Positions 1 to 8,640 of a stretch of DNA of 64,000 nt are shown here, one piece after another. How positions within the stretch are numbered: the first letter of the stretch is position 1; the number at the start of each line of letters is the position of its first letter. The notes beneath the pieces are model-generated. The model worked only from the letters and a program-made list of their open reading frames with translations, made no database searches and was not told the DNA's origin. The translations under genes were made by a program, and so were the position numbers. The DNA comes from Bacillus sp. FJAT-26390 (GTDB lineage Bacteria; Bacillota; Bacilli; Paenibacillales; Paenibacillaceae). The DNA is taken from positions 124,001 through 188,000 of the forward strand of contig NZ_MAQX01000022.1 of NCBI RefSeq assembly GCF_001682865.1, given 5' to 3'.

Positions 1-162
1 AATAATCCGCGCAAAGTGGACGCGCTGCGCAAAGCAGGCATGAACGTGGCAGGCAGAGTGCCGCTATGGGGCAATTCTTCCGTTTATAACGAGAAATATA
101 TTCAGACAAAAAAGAGTCGATCGGGCCATTTTGATCAAGAGCCTCGCACGCTTGTAAAATAA
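1..162 (+). CDS. GTP cyclohydrolase II-like protein, C-terminal end (partial)
   Basis: The window opens inside this gene; the last 53 codons are visible, ending in TAA. The fragment starts with NNPRKVDALRKAG and continues through a GRVPL segment and a YIQTKKSRSGH tail. This resembles the C-terminus of GTP cyclohydrolase II (RibA or the C-terminal half of RibBA), which ends with an NNPRK motif, a VERVPL-type strand and a Y-x-x-TK-x-x-x-GH end. That enzyme opens GTP to start riboflavin synthesis. The catalytic zinc site lies upstream, outside the window, so function cannot be confirmed here. A possible terminator follows. Confidence 0.65.
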   Translation, partial: NNPRKVDALRKAGMNVAGRVPLWGNSSVYNEKYIQTKKSRSGHFDQEPRTLVK

Positions 163-183
163 CAAAATAAATAAGCAATCAAG

Positions 184-219
184 CCGTTACTTGCGCAATG
201 TCGCGGGGACGGTTTTTTT
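184..219 (+). terminator. Possible rho-independent terminator after the ribA-like gene
   Basis: CCGT (184-187) pairs with ACGG (209-212), and TTGCG can pair with CGCGG inside with GU pairs. A run of seven T follows. It is a weak but well-placed hairpin 21 bases after the stop codon. Confidence 0.45.
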
Positions 220-464
220 GTCGAGAACATTTTAGGAGGACGTATCGTCTATATTGCATAACCGATCATCATTCATAAGTAAGGTAAGGACGGATGAATG
301 ATGCAAAGGGATGGTCATACTAAACGAAGGGCAAGTTCAAGGACGCGCCAGAGAGGAAACCGTCCAAACGGAATATGTGAACAAATAGTTAAAAACAGTT
401 CCGAGAAGGGCTGTAGGCAGAAGCGGAAAAGCTTTTAAAATAGCCATAAAACGACAAAATTATT
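220..464. other. Intergenic stretch without a recognised gene
   Basis: Between the putative terminator and the promoter of the aldolase-family gene there is no ORF with a convincing ribosome binding site on either strand. A nine-codon ATG frame at 294 is too short to support. I see no riboswitch or repeat here. Confidence 0.5.
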
Positions 465-493
465 TTGCGTTCCGGTTCCTTTTCAAGTATGAT
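465..493 (+). promoter_or_regulatory. Sigma-A type promoter for the aldolase-family gene
   Basis: TTGCGT (465-470) and TATGAT (488-493) are separated by exactly 17 bases. Transcription would begin near 500, which supports translation starting at 537 rather than at the upstream in-frame ATG at 465. Confidence 0.6.
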
Positions 494-536
494 GAGAAAA
501 AATGAACTCATGTTCAAATTAAAGGAGTTACAAAGC

Positions 537-1499
537 ATGCAATCTAAAACGAGCCACTGTAAAATTGTTGACTGCACGATCCGCGATGGCGGACTCGTAA
601 ATAACTGGGATTTTAGTGTCGAGTTTGTTCAGCATTTGTACCAAAGCTTGAACGAAGCCGGCGTCGATTATATGGAAATCGGCTACAAAAACTCTCCAAA
701 GCTGCTTAAAGGCGCAGAGAGTGCAGGGCCTTGGCGCTTCCTGAACGATGATTTCTTGAAAAAAGTTATTCCTAACAAAGGAAATACGAAGCTTTCTGCG
801 CTTGTTGATATCGGCCGTGTTGATGAAAACGACATTTTGCCGCGCAGCGAGAGTTTGCTTGATCTGATCCGCGTAGCTTGCTACATCCAAGATGTAGACA
901 AAGCGCTGGAGCTAGTTAAAGTATTCCACGATCGCGGTTACGAAACGACGCTGAACATTATGGCTCTCTCTAACGTAATGGAGAACCAGCTGATTGAAGC
1001 GTTCGAGCTCATCAACGAAAGCGTTGTTGACGTCGTATACGTTGTTGACTCCTACGGCAGCTTGAAGCCAAACGATATGAGCTACCTGGTAGACAAGTTC
1101 CGCCAGCACCTTCCGAACAAGCGTCTTGGCGTTCATGCGCACAACAACCTTCAGCTTGCTTTCGCCAATACGCTGCTCGCAGCAGAAAGAGGCGTTGAGC
1201 TTCTTGATGCTTCCGTTTACGGCATGGGCCGCGCAGCCGGCAACTGCAACACGGAGCTGCTTGTAGCTGAGCTTCAAAATACGAAATACAACATCCGTCC
1301 TGTACTCGATATGATCGAGAAGTACATGGTTCCCCTTCGCGAGAAGGAAGAATGGGGTTATATCATCCCTTACATGATTACAGGCATCTTGGATGAGCAT
1401 CCTCGCTCCGCGATGGCGCTTCGCGACTCAGAAGACAAAGACAAGGGCGTTGAGTTCTACGACCGCCTTACAACGCCTGAGATCGCTCACGGCAAATAA
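537..1499 (+). CDS. DRE-TIM metallolyase / aldolase-family protein
   Basis: A 320-residue protein of the HMGL-like DRE-TIM metallolyase superfamily (HMG-CoA lyase, isopropylmalate synthase, 4-hydroxy-2-oxovalerate aldolase). The N-terminal metal and catalytic motif is CTIRDGG (residues 13-19). The metal-binding HAHNN motif is at 200-204 and a YGMGRAAGN segment follows. Enzymes of this fold make or break C-C bonds next to a carbonyl using a divalent metal. The substrate cannot be told from sequence. The start at 537 is chosen because AAAGGAG lies at 520-526 and the promoter lies upstream. The C-terminus matches the short aldolase form, with no regulatory LeuA dimer domain. The gene stands alone, bracketed by its own promoter and terminator. 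Confidence 0.8.
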   Translation: MQSKTSHCKIVDCTIRDGGLVNNWDFSVEFVQHLYQSLNEAGVDYMEIGYKNSPKLLKGAESAGPWRFLNDDFLKKVIPNKGNTKLSALVDIGRVDENDILPRSESLLDLIRVACYIQDVDKALELVKVFHDRGYETTLNIMALSNVMENQLIEAFELINESVVDVVYVVDSYGSLKPNDMSYLVDKFRQHLPNKRLGVHAHNNLQLAFANTLLAAERGVELLDASVYGMGRAAGNCNTELLVAELQNTKYNIRPVLDMIEKYMVPLREKEEWGYIIPYMITGILDEHPRSAMALRDSEDKDKGVEFYDRLTTPEIAHGK

Positions 1500-1507
1500 T
1501 AATAAAT

Positions 1508-1560
1508 TAAAGGAAGCCCCGCACAATCTCGCAAGAGATTTGCCGGGCTTCCTTTATTTT
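1508..1560 (+). terminator. Rho-independent terminator
   Basis: AAAGGAAGCCC pairs with GGGCTTCCTTT, with an inner AATCTC/GAGATT stem, and is followed by ATTTT. It can serve both the aldolase-family gene and the convergent small gene. Confidence 0.85.
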
Positions 1561-1567
1561 GCCTCAA

Positions 1568-1870
1568 TTATTGTTCAAGCAGCTCTCCGTCGCCTCGTAC
1601 GGCTGCCGCTTGATGCGGCTCGTTTGGATGGAAATAACCTTTCCCCCGAAACGTTTGGCCGCTGCTGGCGATAGCTGTAAGCTCAATCCCAATATCCTCG
1701 CTTCTGCCAAACCTCGCCAATAGCTCACGGTCGCCTACGCCGTTTATATCTACGTACCATAGACGATCGCCATATTCGGTAACGCGGACAAGCTCGGCGG
1801 AAGTGAAGGATAGCTGTATCGTCTCCTGCTGATAGGTCATTTCAAATGCAATCAATTCGAATGTTTCCAA
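1568..1870 (-). CDS. Small conserved-type protein of unknown function
   Basis: A 100-residue soluble protein that I do not recognise. The start is a TTG at 1870 with a strong AGGAGGT (complement of 1879-1885) eight bases upstream, which makes it a real gene. It has no signal peptide or membrane segment. The composition suggests a small beta-rich fold (SFTSAELVRVTEYGDRLWYVDI), and the C-terminus is charged. It converges on the aldolase-family gene and shares its terminator. Confidence 0.6.
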   Translation of the reverse strand: METFELIAFEMTYQQETIQLSFTSAELVRVTEYGDRLWYVDINGVGDRELLARFGRSEDIGIELTAIASSGQTFRGKGYFHPNEPHQAAAVRGDGELLEQ

Positions 1871-2022
1871 GGGTGAAGACCTCCTGTATAGAAGCTTAAT
1901 GCAGTCGATTTTTTCGCTCGCGGCATGTCTGTTAACGATTGTAAGGGTAGCAGCTTATTTATGCAACATTCCAAAGGAAAATTTCGTCAGATTAGGAAAC
2001 ACAAAGATAAGGGGCTGAAGGA

Positions 2023-3342
2023 ATGAAGGTGGGTCATTCTCTCAAAAAGTCAATTCGGCAAAAAAGGGGTTATAGCTGGATCGCCACTGTATTGCTTGTG
2101 ATGTTTTTAGCGCTCAGCGCCTGCTCATCCGCCTCGAACGATGCGTCAAACAGGGGCAATAGCATGGCATCGGAAAGTGTAGGTAAAGGTTCCTCCAGCG
2201 ATGAGTCGCCAGAAGCGGAAACCAGTACAGGCACCGATAAGGCGTTAATCGTAAAGCCTGAAAGAGAGAAAGAAGGCGGCAAGCGTGGCTATCAAAATCC
2301 GAATAAGGACGTGCAGGCAGGACAACTGACAGCTGGCGAATGGGATGATCTTGCGGCGTGGGAGAGGTTCGGCAATTTGCTTAATGCGCAAGAGGGCGAT
2401 TATAGCAAGCAGGTATGGCAGTTCTGGAATTTTGACCGGCTGGAGGTTATCGTGACAGCTAACGGCAAGGCGGTATCGGATGCGACCGTGGAGCTGCTTG
2501 CCGGCAAGAAGGCGATATGGAAGGCGCGTACGAATACGGAGGGCAGAGCTTATGTATACGCAGGGCTGTTCGATCGGGATACCGCTAATTTAGGCGCATA
2601 TACAGTAAAAGTACAGTCTGCCCAGGAAAGCAAAACGACGCAGCAGCTGGAAATTCCGGAGCAGGGCAGCATTAAGGTTGATTTAGGCAAGTCTGCCAAA
2701 GTATCGGATCAAGTAGACATTATGTTTGTGGTCGACACGACCGGTTCGATGGAGGATGAGCTGAACTATTTGACAGCAGAGCTTAAGGATGTTGTGAGAC
2801 GCGTATCGGATGAGCATGCGAATCAGCTTGGCATTCGTCTTAGCGCCAATTTTTACAGGGATAAGCATGACGATTATATCGTAAAGCCGTATCCTTTTAC
2901 GACGGATGTTAATAAAGTAACCGACCAGTTCAGCAAGCAAAAGGCAGAAGGCGGCGGTGACTTCCCTGAAGCTGTCGATCAGGCGCTGCGGGATGCGCTG
3001 CATGAGCATGAGTGGAGCAAGGAAGCGCGGGCTCGCTTGTTGTTCCTCGTGCTGGATGCTCCGCCGCATGATGATCCTCAAATTATTGACGAGATGAAGA
3101 AGCTTACGGAGGATGCGGCTGGGCAAGGAGTGCGGATCATTCCGGTAGCTTCGAGCGGCGTAGACGTGGAAACCGAATATTTGATGCGGTTCATGGCAAC
3201 GGCGACAGGCGGCACCTATTTATTTTTGACTGACGATAGCGGCATCGGGAGCGAACATCTTGAACCGGCTGTAGGTGAGTATGAGGTAAAGCTGCTGAAT
3301 GATCTGCTTGTGGAGGTTATTAACCGTTACGTGCAGGAGTAG
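2023..3342 (+). CDS. Von Willebrand factor A domain lipoprotein
   Basis: A 439-residue predicted lipoprotein. The N-terminus has basic residues, a hydrophobic segment and a lipobox LSAC with Cys34, so it is probably exported and lipid-anchored on the outer face of the membrane. A Ser/Glu-rich linker follows. Residues around 135-225 look like an Ig-like or carboxypeptidase-regulatory fold. From about 230 there is a vWA domain whose MIDAS motif DTTGS begins at Asp238, with the downstream Asp in the LDAPPHDD segment. vWA domains bind protein ligands through a metal ion; the partner is unknown. It is monocistronic, with a terminator directly after it. Confidence 0.85.
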   Translation: MKVGHSLKKSIRQKRGYSWIATVLLVMFLALSACSSASNDASNRGNSMASESVGKGSSSDESPEAETSTGTDKALIVKPEREKEGGKRGYQNPNKDVQAGQLTAGEWDDLAAWERFGNLLNAQEGDYSKQVWQFWNFDRLEVIVTANGKAVSDATVELLAGKKAIWKARTNTEGRAYVYAGLFDRDTANLGAYTVKVQSAQESKTTQQLEIPEQGSIKVDLGKSAKVSDQVDIMFVVDTTGSMEDELNYLTAELKDVVRRVSDEHANQLGIRLSANFYRDKHDDYIVKPYPFTTDVNKVTDQFSKQKAEGGGDFPEAVDQALRDALHEHEWSKEARARLLFLVLDAPPHDDPQIIDEMKKLTEDAAGQGVRIIPVASSGVDVETEYLMRFMATATGGTYLFLTDDSGIGSEHLEPAVGEYEVKLLNDLLVEVINRYVQE

Positions 3343-3355
3343 GGCGTAAAATAGG

Positions 3356-3405
3356 AAAGGGCAATCCTTCAAGCAGCTTATCGCTGCCTGGGATTGCCCT
3401 TTTTT
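3356..3405. terminator. Bidirectional rho-independent terminator
   Basis: AAAGGGCAATCC pairs with GGATTGCCCTTT, and an inner CAAGCAGC/GCTGC stem extends it. T runs on both ends serve the vWA gene (+) and the dehydrogenase gene (-). Confidence 0.85.
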
Positions 3406-3421
3406 GCTCGGCTGCCGCTTA

Positions 3422-4801
3422 TTAATAAAGCTTGCCTTGGCGGTAAAGCACGGTGGAGAGCTTCATGACGGCGTGATTGTAGCAGTTTTGGCGAAGCGGA
3501 AGGGGATCGCCGAAAAAGGCTGGCAAGATGCCGTTTAATGTTCGTTGCATTTTATCATAGAGCATCTTATAGACCTGCTCCTCGCTGAAAAACTGCGTTT
3601 CCCGTCCCTGCAGCCATTCAAAGTAGGAGACGATTACACCGCCGGCGTTAGCTAAAATATCCGGGATAATAATCGTTCCCTTAGCCGTCAGTACCTCGTC
3701 CGCTTCACCGGTGACAGGAGCATTCGCGCCTTCAACGACGATGGGCGCTTTTACACGCTCGACATTGTCTTTATGGATTTGCTCCTCCAGCGCCGCAAGA
3801 ATAAGCACATCAACGTCCAAGTAGAGCACTTCCTCGCGGCCGAGAACTTGCGCTTTTAGGTCGAGCTCTGCTAGTGCAGCCTCGGTTACAGGCAAGTCTC
3901 CCTGATGCTGCACCGCATACTCGAGCAAAGCTGGAATCGACAGTCCGTCTGGATTGTAGAGCGTGACGTTCCGGTCGCTTACGGCAACTACTTTATTGTG
4001 CAAATAAGAGCATTTATATGCTTCCAGCGCTGCGACGGAGCCTACGTTGCCGAAGCCTTGCACCGCGATCGACAGCGGCTTGTCCGCATGCGCGAGCGCG
4101 GTTTGCACGAACGGATTCGTGCTGCCTGCTAGCCAGCTGCTTTGCGCCTTAAGGAAATCATGCAGCATATAGCGGAAGGTGAAATAGACGCCCTTGCCGG
4201 TTGCTTCTCTGCGGCCAAGCGAGCCGCCGTTGATGACGCTTTTGCCGGTAAAGCTGCCGAGGTAGGGGTGGCCGGGATGAATGCTTTTGTATTCAGCCAT
4301 CATCCAGTCCATTTCGCGCTCGCCGGTGCCCATGTCAGGAGCTGGAATGTCCTTGTCCGGACCCAGCACGTCGCTGAAGTACTGCACATATTTTTTGCAA
4401 ATGAGATAAAGCTCTTTCGCAGAATAAGAACGTGGATTGATGATGACACCGCCCTTGCCTCCGCCAAAAGGCACTTCGTGCAGGGCGTTTTTGAGCGTCA
4501 TCAGCGCCGCTAGATTCGTTACCTCATCTTCGCTTACCGATTCGTGGAACCGGATGCCGCCTTTATAAGGCCCGAGTGTATCGTTATGTTGAATCCGATA
4601 GGCCGGAATGCGCACGACGTCGCCGTTGTCGACCGTTATCCGCAAAAAGGCTTTATGTACTTTGTTAGGTGTAGATAGAATGGCGGCAAGAGAAAGAAAG
4701 GCTTGCTCGCGTGCTTGGTTCTGCAAATTTGGTAAAAAAGCGTTGTCACCCATTAAAGCATTTAAGGATTGCTGTACGATGGCTCCTGTTTGGCTTGCCA
4801 T
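3422..4801 (-). CDS. Glu/Leu/Phe/Val dehydrogenase (probable glutamate dehydrogenase)
   Basis: A 459-residue NAD(P)-dependent amino-acid dehydrogenase, most likely glutamate dehydrogenase, interconverting glutamate with 2-oxoglutarate and ammonia. Visible motifs are the substrate-binding PYKGGIRFH and the catalytic-lysine region FGGGKGGVIINP. The PAPDMGTGEREMDWM segment follows, and then the Rossmann motif QGFGNVGS. The frame stays open upstream to 5038, but the start at 4801 is chosen because an AGGAGGT lies just before it and the extra residues do not resemble the family. Bacillus GudB/RocG are about 424 residues, so this one is slightly longer. It is transcribed alone; the upstream region carries a large repeat. 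Confidence 0.88.
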   Translation of the reverse strand: MASQTGAIVQQSLNALMGDNAFLPNLQNQAREQAFLSLAAILSTPNKVHKAFLRITVDNGDVVRIPAYRIQHNDTLGPYKGGIRFHESVSEDEVTNLAALMTLKNALHEVPFGGGKGGVIINPRSYSAKELYLICKKYVQYFSDVLGPDKDIPAPDMGTGEREMDWMMAEYKSIHPGHPYLGSFTGKSVINGGSLGRREATGKGVYFTFRYMLHDFLKAQSSWLAGSTNPFVQTALAHADKPLSIAVQGFGNVGSVAALEAYKCSYLHNKVVAVSDRNVTLYNPDGLSIPALLEYAVQHQGDLPVTEAALAELDLKAQVLGREEVLYLDVDVLILAALEEQIHKDNVERVKAPIVVEGANAPVTGEADEVLTAKGTIIIPDILANAGGVIVSYFEWLQGRETQFFSEEQVYKMLYDKMQRTLNGILPAFFGDPLPLRQNCYNHAVMKLSTVLYRQGKLY

Positions 4802-5006
4802 AACTAAACGACCTCCTCTGTGTTTTGGAATGAGATGAAACTTCCCAAGCGAGGTGTCCATTTGCCCAGCGGCAAAAGCTAGACCCTTCACGCGCTTGAA
4901 CACTAACTGTAACATATTGGAACGGGTAAACCAAAACTTAGGGGGACGAGAGGGCGGAGAGTTCTCGGGAAAGTACGGAAAAAAGGTGGTTTCACCGGGC
5001 AATTTG

Positions 5007-5760
5007 AGTATGTCTGCGGCAGCGGGGACGGTGGACAAGTAACATTGCTAGGTTTGTCACCCCTGCCGAAGCAAGGGTACCAACGGCAGGTTTGTTAGAT
5101 AAAGTTCAAAGTTACGTAGGCTGGAGTAAGTTTTGTTGGATTAACAGGAAAATCTCCCGCTAATTTCGCCGAAAGAAGCTCATCCGACCAAATAGCTGGA
5201 AAACCTCCTGTTAATTTTCCGCGAAACGCCTAGCTGGTGAGAAATACGAGAAATTAGCAGGAGAATTTCCATGTAAATGCAGAAAAAGACGGTTCAGAGG
5301 TCAATTTAGCGGGAGGAATTCCCGTTAAATGAGTCTATCTGTGCAGTCTCTTGGCGGGAATGTAGCTGCGGCTGCGCGGACGTTGGACAAGTAACATTGC
5401 TAGGTTTGTCACCCCTGCCGAAGCAGGGGGACCAACGGCAGGTTTGTTAGATAAAGTTCAAAGTTACGTAGGCTGGAGTAAGTTTTGTTGGATTAACAGG
5501 AAAACCTCCCGCTAATTTCGCCGAAAGAAGCTCATCCGACCAAATAGCTGGAAAACCTCCTGTTAATTTTCCGCGAAACGTCTAGCTGGTGAGAAATACG
5601 AGAAATTAGCAGGAGAATTTCCATGTAAATGCAGAAAAAGACGGTTCAGAGGTCAATTTAGCGGGAGGAATTCCAGTTAAATGAATTTGTCTGCGCAGTC
5701 CCTAGGCGACGAATGCGGCTGCGCAGAAGTTGGACAAGTAACATTCCTAGGCGTGCAAAC
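5007..5760. repeat. Tandem direct duplication of a ~350-bp intergenic unit
   Basis: Two near-identical units begin at TGGACAAGT 5032 and 5384 (period 352). The first about 30 bases of the unit recur at 5731 (period 347). The TGCGGC-GCG-GGACG-like tail of the unit also precedes the first copy at about 5015-5031. The copies differ at only a few positions over the first 300 bases (for example GCAAGGGTACC against GCAGGGGGACC) and more in the last 50. There is no transposase and no plausible coding frame, and the unit is not an insertion sequence I recognise. It fills most of the gap between the dehydrogenase and GH27 genes. Confidence 0.9.
5141..5330. repeat. Cluster of four related imperfect palindromes, first copy
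   Basis: Four elements of about 27 bases lie at 5141-5167, 5190-5217, 5251-5278 and 5303-5330. Each is a variant, in one or the other orientation, of a core like TTAACNGGAANTNCTCCCGC followed by TAATTT. The last, AATTTAGCGGGAGGAATTCC with CGTTAAAT, is a nearly perfect inverted repeat. The same four elements recur 352 bases downstream. Confidence 0.75.
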
Positions 5761-5791
5761 CCAAATATACAGGTTAGTTAAGCCCCAACTA

Positions 5792-7081
5792 TTACGTTAG
5801 TTTAAGAAGAAGCGAGCCGTGAGGAGGCAGCGAGAAGGACAGTTCGTTTAATGTGCCGAGCTCCTTGCGTGCCCAAAGGCTGCGCACTTGCGGAGCTGCG
5901 GTTAAGCCAAGCTGGCATAGCGTGACCGTAACGGTATCCGGTTGCTCCCCCGCGTTAAATAACGCCACGTAAAGCGCGCCTTCCTCGTCACGGGAGGTCC
6001 AAGCAATACGTTCCTGCTCCCGGAAAAGCTGGCTTGCGCCGCGGCCGCCGCGGTGCAGTGCCAGCACCTCTTCGTTTGTAAGCAGCGACAGTGTCCACTC
6101 GTCGTTATCGCGCATTTCGCCGCCGAACATAAGCGGCGAGCGGAAAATCGCCCACAGCGACATCATCGTCACCTGCTCGTCCCGCGTAAATCTTGTCCAG
6201 CGATCGCTGCCTCCGCCGTCGACGGAGCGTATGCCAAGGTGGCCGAGCGGCAGCATGTCGCAATCCGGCCAAGCCCCTTCCGCAACATGCGGAGCCCACT
6301 TTTCGCAACGCTCGAACATCTCGTGCAGCAGATGCCATAGATCCCAATAATCATCGGTCATCCGCCACATATTCGCATGAGCAGTCAGCGCCTCCGCATG
6401 CTCCAAGGGAGCCGGCCCAGGCGAGAGGCTGAGCACCATCGGCCTGCCGCATTGCTCGATGGCGTTATGGATCAATTTGATCTCGTCCAAATGTATGCCG
6501 TAAATTCTAGATGCCGCGATATCATCTACTTTGACGAAATCCACACCCCAAGAAGCGTACAGCTCGAACAAGGAATTGTAATATTGCTGCGCGCCATCCT
6601 TGGCTGCATCAACCCCATACATATCCGTATTCCACGGACAGATCGAGTTTGGATGAGCGATCGAGCGCGCTGTCGCATTCGTTCCTAGGATAGAGGTATC
6701 TGCATGGACCGCTTGGCGCGGTATGCCGCGCATAATATGGATGCCGAATTTGAGTCCCAGCGCATGCACGTAATCCGCAAGCGGCTTAAAGCCTTGTCCC
6801 CCGGCCGCGGACGGAAAACGGTTCGTTGCAGGCATCAGACGGGAGTACTCATCTATTTCGAGCGGTACGAAAGGACGGTACTGCGAGGAGTTAGCGCCTG
6901 GCTCATACCACTGGATATCGACTACGACGTATTCCCAGCCAAATGCTTTCAAATGCTCGGCCATATAATCCGCGTTCCCCCGCACCTCATCTTCTCTAAC
7001 ACTGGCGCCGTAGCAATCCCAGCTGTTCCAGCCCATTGGCGGCACAGCGGCAAATTGATGGTGCTTGGATGGTGTAGTCAT
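5792..7081 (-). CDS. GH27 family glycoside hydrolase (alpha-galactosidase-like)
   Basis: A 429-residue protein of glycoside hydrolase family 27 (melibiase clan). The N-terminus carries the hallmark PPMGWNSWDCYG (residues 14-25). The nucleophile motif FVKVDD falls at 182-187 and the acid/base motif RMTDDYWD at 240-247. A C-terminal beta-sandwich of about 80 residues completes the family architecture. It has no signal peptide, so it should act on imported oligosaccharides in the cytoplasm. GH27 includes alpha-galactosidase, alpha-N-acetylgalactosaminidase and isomaltodextranase; the sequence alone does not decide. A GAGAGGA ribosome binding site precedes the ATG. The AraC-type gene immediately upstream in the same direction is its likely regulator. 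Confidence 0.85.
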   Translation of the reverse strand: MTTPSKHHQFAAVPPMGWNSWDCYGASVREDEVRGNADYMAEHLKAFGWEYVVVDIQWYEPGANSSQYRPFVPLEIDEYSRLMPATNRFPSAAGGQGFKPLADYVHALGLKFGIHIMRGIPRQAVHADTSILGTNATARSIAHPNSICPWNTDMYGVDAAKDGAQQYYNSLFELYASWGVDFVKVDDIAASRIYGIHLDEIKLIHNAIEQCGRPMVLSLSPGPAPLEHAEALTAHANMWRMTDDYWDLWHLLHEMFERCEKWAPHVAEGAWPDCDMLPLGHLGIRSVDGGGSDRWTRFTRDEQVTMMSLWAIFRSPLMFGGEMRDNDEWTLSLLTNEEVLALHRGGRGASQLFREQERIAWTSRDEEGALYVALFNAGEQPDTVTVTLCQLGLTAAPQVRSLWARKELGTLNELSFSLPPHGSLLLKLT

Positions 7082-7104
7082 ATTATTTCGTCCTCTCTTA
7101 TCGT

Positions 7105-7187
7105 AATATTGCTTTATGCGATAATCGTAAAACGAAACGTTAGTCAGTGACTAGCACAATATATTGCGATCATATGTAAAATATTGC
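7105..7187. promoter_or_regulatory. Candidate AraC-type operator half-sites
   Basis: Three copies of an (A/T)ATATTGC word lie in the 109-base gap upstream of the GH27 gene: 7105-7112, 7160-7167 and 7180-7187. The last two are exactly 20 bases apart, close to two helical turns, as in direct-repeat AraC-family operators. The assignment is an inference. Confidence 0.3.
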
Positions 7188-7190
7188 TCT

Positions 7191-8081
7191 CTAATCGAAT
7201 TGTAGACGGTCGATGGATGGAAGCTCCTTTGCTAACCGGAAATCGGCAGGAGGGAAGCCGACCCGGCTTCGGAACACTTTGCTGAAATAGCTGCCGCTCG
7301 CATAACCCACAGCATAGGCAATCTCCTCCACCGAGAGAGAGCTGCTCCGAAGCAGCCGGACGGCTTTTTCGATTCTAAGCTTCGTCACATAATCCATTGG
7401 GGATATCCCGGTCGTCTGAGTGAACATTCTCGTAAAATAATACTTAGACAGCCCGGCTGCTCCGGCTACATCGTCCAAGCTTTGCAGCCGGTGAAACTCA
7501 GCTTCCATAAAAGCGGCTGATTGCTTGATTGGCTGCGGCCAATTCGCCTTCTCCTTCTGCTGCGCCGTGCTCGATTGAAGCAGCTCCATCAAAAATCCAT
7601 AAATAAGCGAAGAAGCTTGATAGCTGCTTCGTATACGGTTGCTGCGCGCCTCCGCATATAGGCTCTGCAGCGTGCGAACGACGGCGCTCGATGGCTCGAA
7701 TGCCGGTGTGACGCCAACGGCTTGAAGCAGCTCATTCCATAGCGCATGCAAATGCTGCTGGCGGAATAATACAAAGTAAAAAGACCAATGGTCGCTTGCG
7801 CGCGGCAAGCAATAATGATGGTCGCCCGGAATTTCTGCCAAAAAAGCGGTTCCGGCATGAATCTCATGCGTTTGCTCGCCAAGCCTGAAATGGCCGAAGC
7901 CGGATACGGTATACTGGAACAAATAAAGCGGGCCGTCGATCCTTTTCATGCCATCCCAATAATAATCTTGCTCTGTCACTTCTTGATAACCCGTGGCAAA
8001 CAGCTGATAAATCGGAAGCTCCGGCGGATCTTGAAAACGGTAGCCATAAACGCCGTAAGGCTGCTGCGTCGCCATGCGCAA
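7191..8081 (-). CDS. AraC family transcriptional regulator
   Basis: A 296-residue regulator. The N-terminal 150 residues resemble an AraC-type cupin sugar-sensing domain (FRLGEQTHEIHAGTAFL, then PGDHHYCLP). From about 190 there is a double helix-turn-helix with LDDVAGAAGLSKYYFTRMF and the consensus VEEIAYAVGYASGSYFSKVF. The start is TTG at 8081 or ATG at 8075; a GGAGG lies 6 and 12 bases upstream of these. Its position directly upstream of the GH27 gene suggests it activates that gene in response to a galactoside or similar sugar. Confidence 0.88.
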   Translation of the reverse strand: MRMATQQPYGVYGYRFQDPPELPIYQLFATGYQEVTEQDYYWDGMKRIDGPLYLFQYTVSGFGHFRLGEQTHEIHAGTAFLAEIPGDHHYCLPRASDHWSFYFVLFRQQHLHALWNELLQAVGVTPAFEPSSAVVRTLQSLYAEARSNRIRSSYQASSLIYGFLMELLQSSTAQQKEKANWPQPIKQSAAFMEAEFHRLQSLDDVAGAAGLSKYYFTRMFTQTTGISPMDYVTKLRIEKAVRLLRSSSLSVEEIAYAVGYASGSYFSKVFRSRVGFPPADFRLAKELPSIDRLQFD

Positions 8082-8173
8082 AAAACACCTCCATAAGAGA
8101 ATGGTCCATATACGCCTTTCATTTAACTAATCTTTATAATAGCCATTCATTTTAATAGGAAAGGGGCAAAAGC

Positions 8174-8578
8174 ATGACAAAGCTAATATCCGTGTTTATA
8201 TACGGCACTTTACTTCCCGGGCACAGCAACCACCATGTCGTATCAAGCTTTGTCCATACTTATAGTACGGGTCAAATTTCCGGCAGGCTAGTGGATTGCG
8301 GTGCTTATCCGGCAGCCGTTCGAGATGCATTGGCGAGTCAGCGCAATAGTATTATACGCGGTCAGTGGATTACCGTCGATAGAGCCGGTCTGGCTTCCAT
8401 GGATGCGCTTGAGGAATTTTATGGCATCGAGGAGCAAAATGATTATGAACGAGTTTGGGTAACGGATGCCCAAAAGGACAATGTGTCGGGCTGGGTGTAC
8501 GTATGGGGTACGAGCAGAGGTTGCCTACCTATTGAGGAGGAGTATTGGCCGGATTTTCTCGCACGAAAAATACAATAA
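8174..8578 (+). CDS. Gamma-glutamylcyclotransferase-like (AIG2-like) protein
   Basis: A 134-residue protein of the gamma-glutamylcyclotransferase/AIG2 fold. The substrate-binding YGTLLPG loop is at residues 10-16. The catalytic glutamate lies in the DALEEFYG motif (Glu80/Glu81). Family members cyclise gamma-glutamyl groups from gamma-glutamyl amino acids, amines or glutathione-like peptides; the substrate here is unknown. An AAAGGGG site precedes the ATG. It ends on a terminator shared with the convergent small gene. Confidence 0.82.
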   Translation: MTKLISVFIYGTLLPGHSNHHVVSSFVHTYSTGQISGRLVDCGAYPAAVRDALASQRNSIIRGQWITVDRAGLASMDALEEFYGIEEQNDYERVWVTDAQKDNVSGWVYVWGTSRGCLPIEEEYWPDFLARKIQ

Positions 8579-8633
8579 AGAAAGGCATGCTCCCTCTCCG
8601 CATACTTGCTGGGAACATGCCTTTCTTTTTTAA
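8577..8633. terminator. Bidirectional rho-independent terminator
   Basis: AAGAAAGGCATG(C)TCCC pairs with GGGAACATGCCTTTCTT and is followed by T6; the A run on the other side serves the opposite strand. Confidence 0.85.
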
Positions 8634-8640
8634 AATAAAG

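Noticed and set aside
4854..5042. Upstream extension of the dehydrogenase frame and a plus-strand frame opposite it
   Set aside because: The family N-terminus and an AGGAGGT site place the dehydrogenase start at 4801; the plus-strand frame has no ribosome binding site and no recognisable product.
5007..5760. Tandem repeat considered as an insertion sequence or MITE
   Set aside because: There are no terminal inverted repeats at the unit ends, no target duplication and no transposase; it behaves as a simple tandem duplication.
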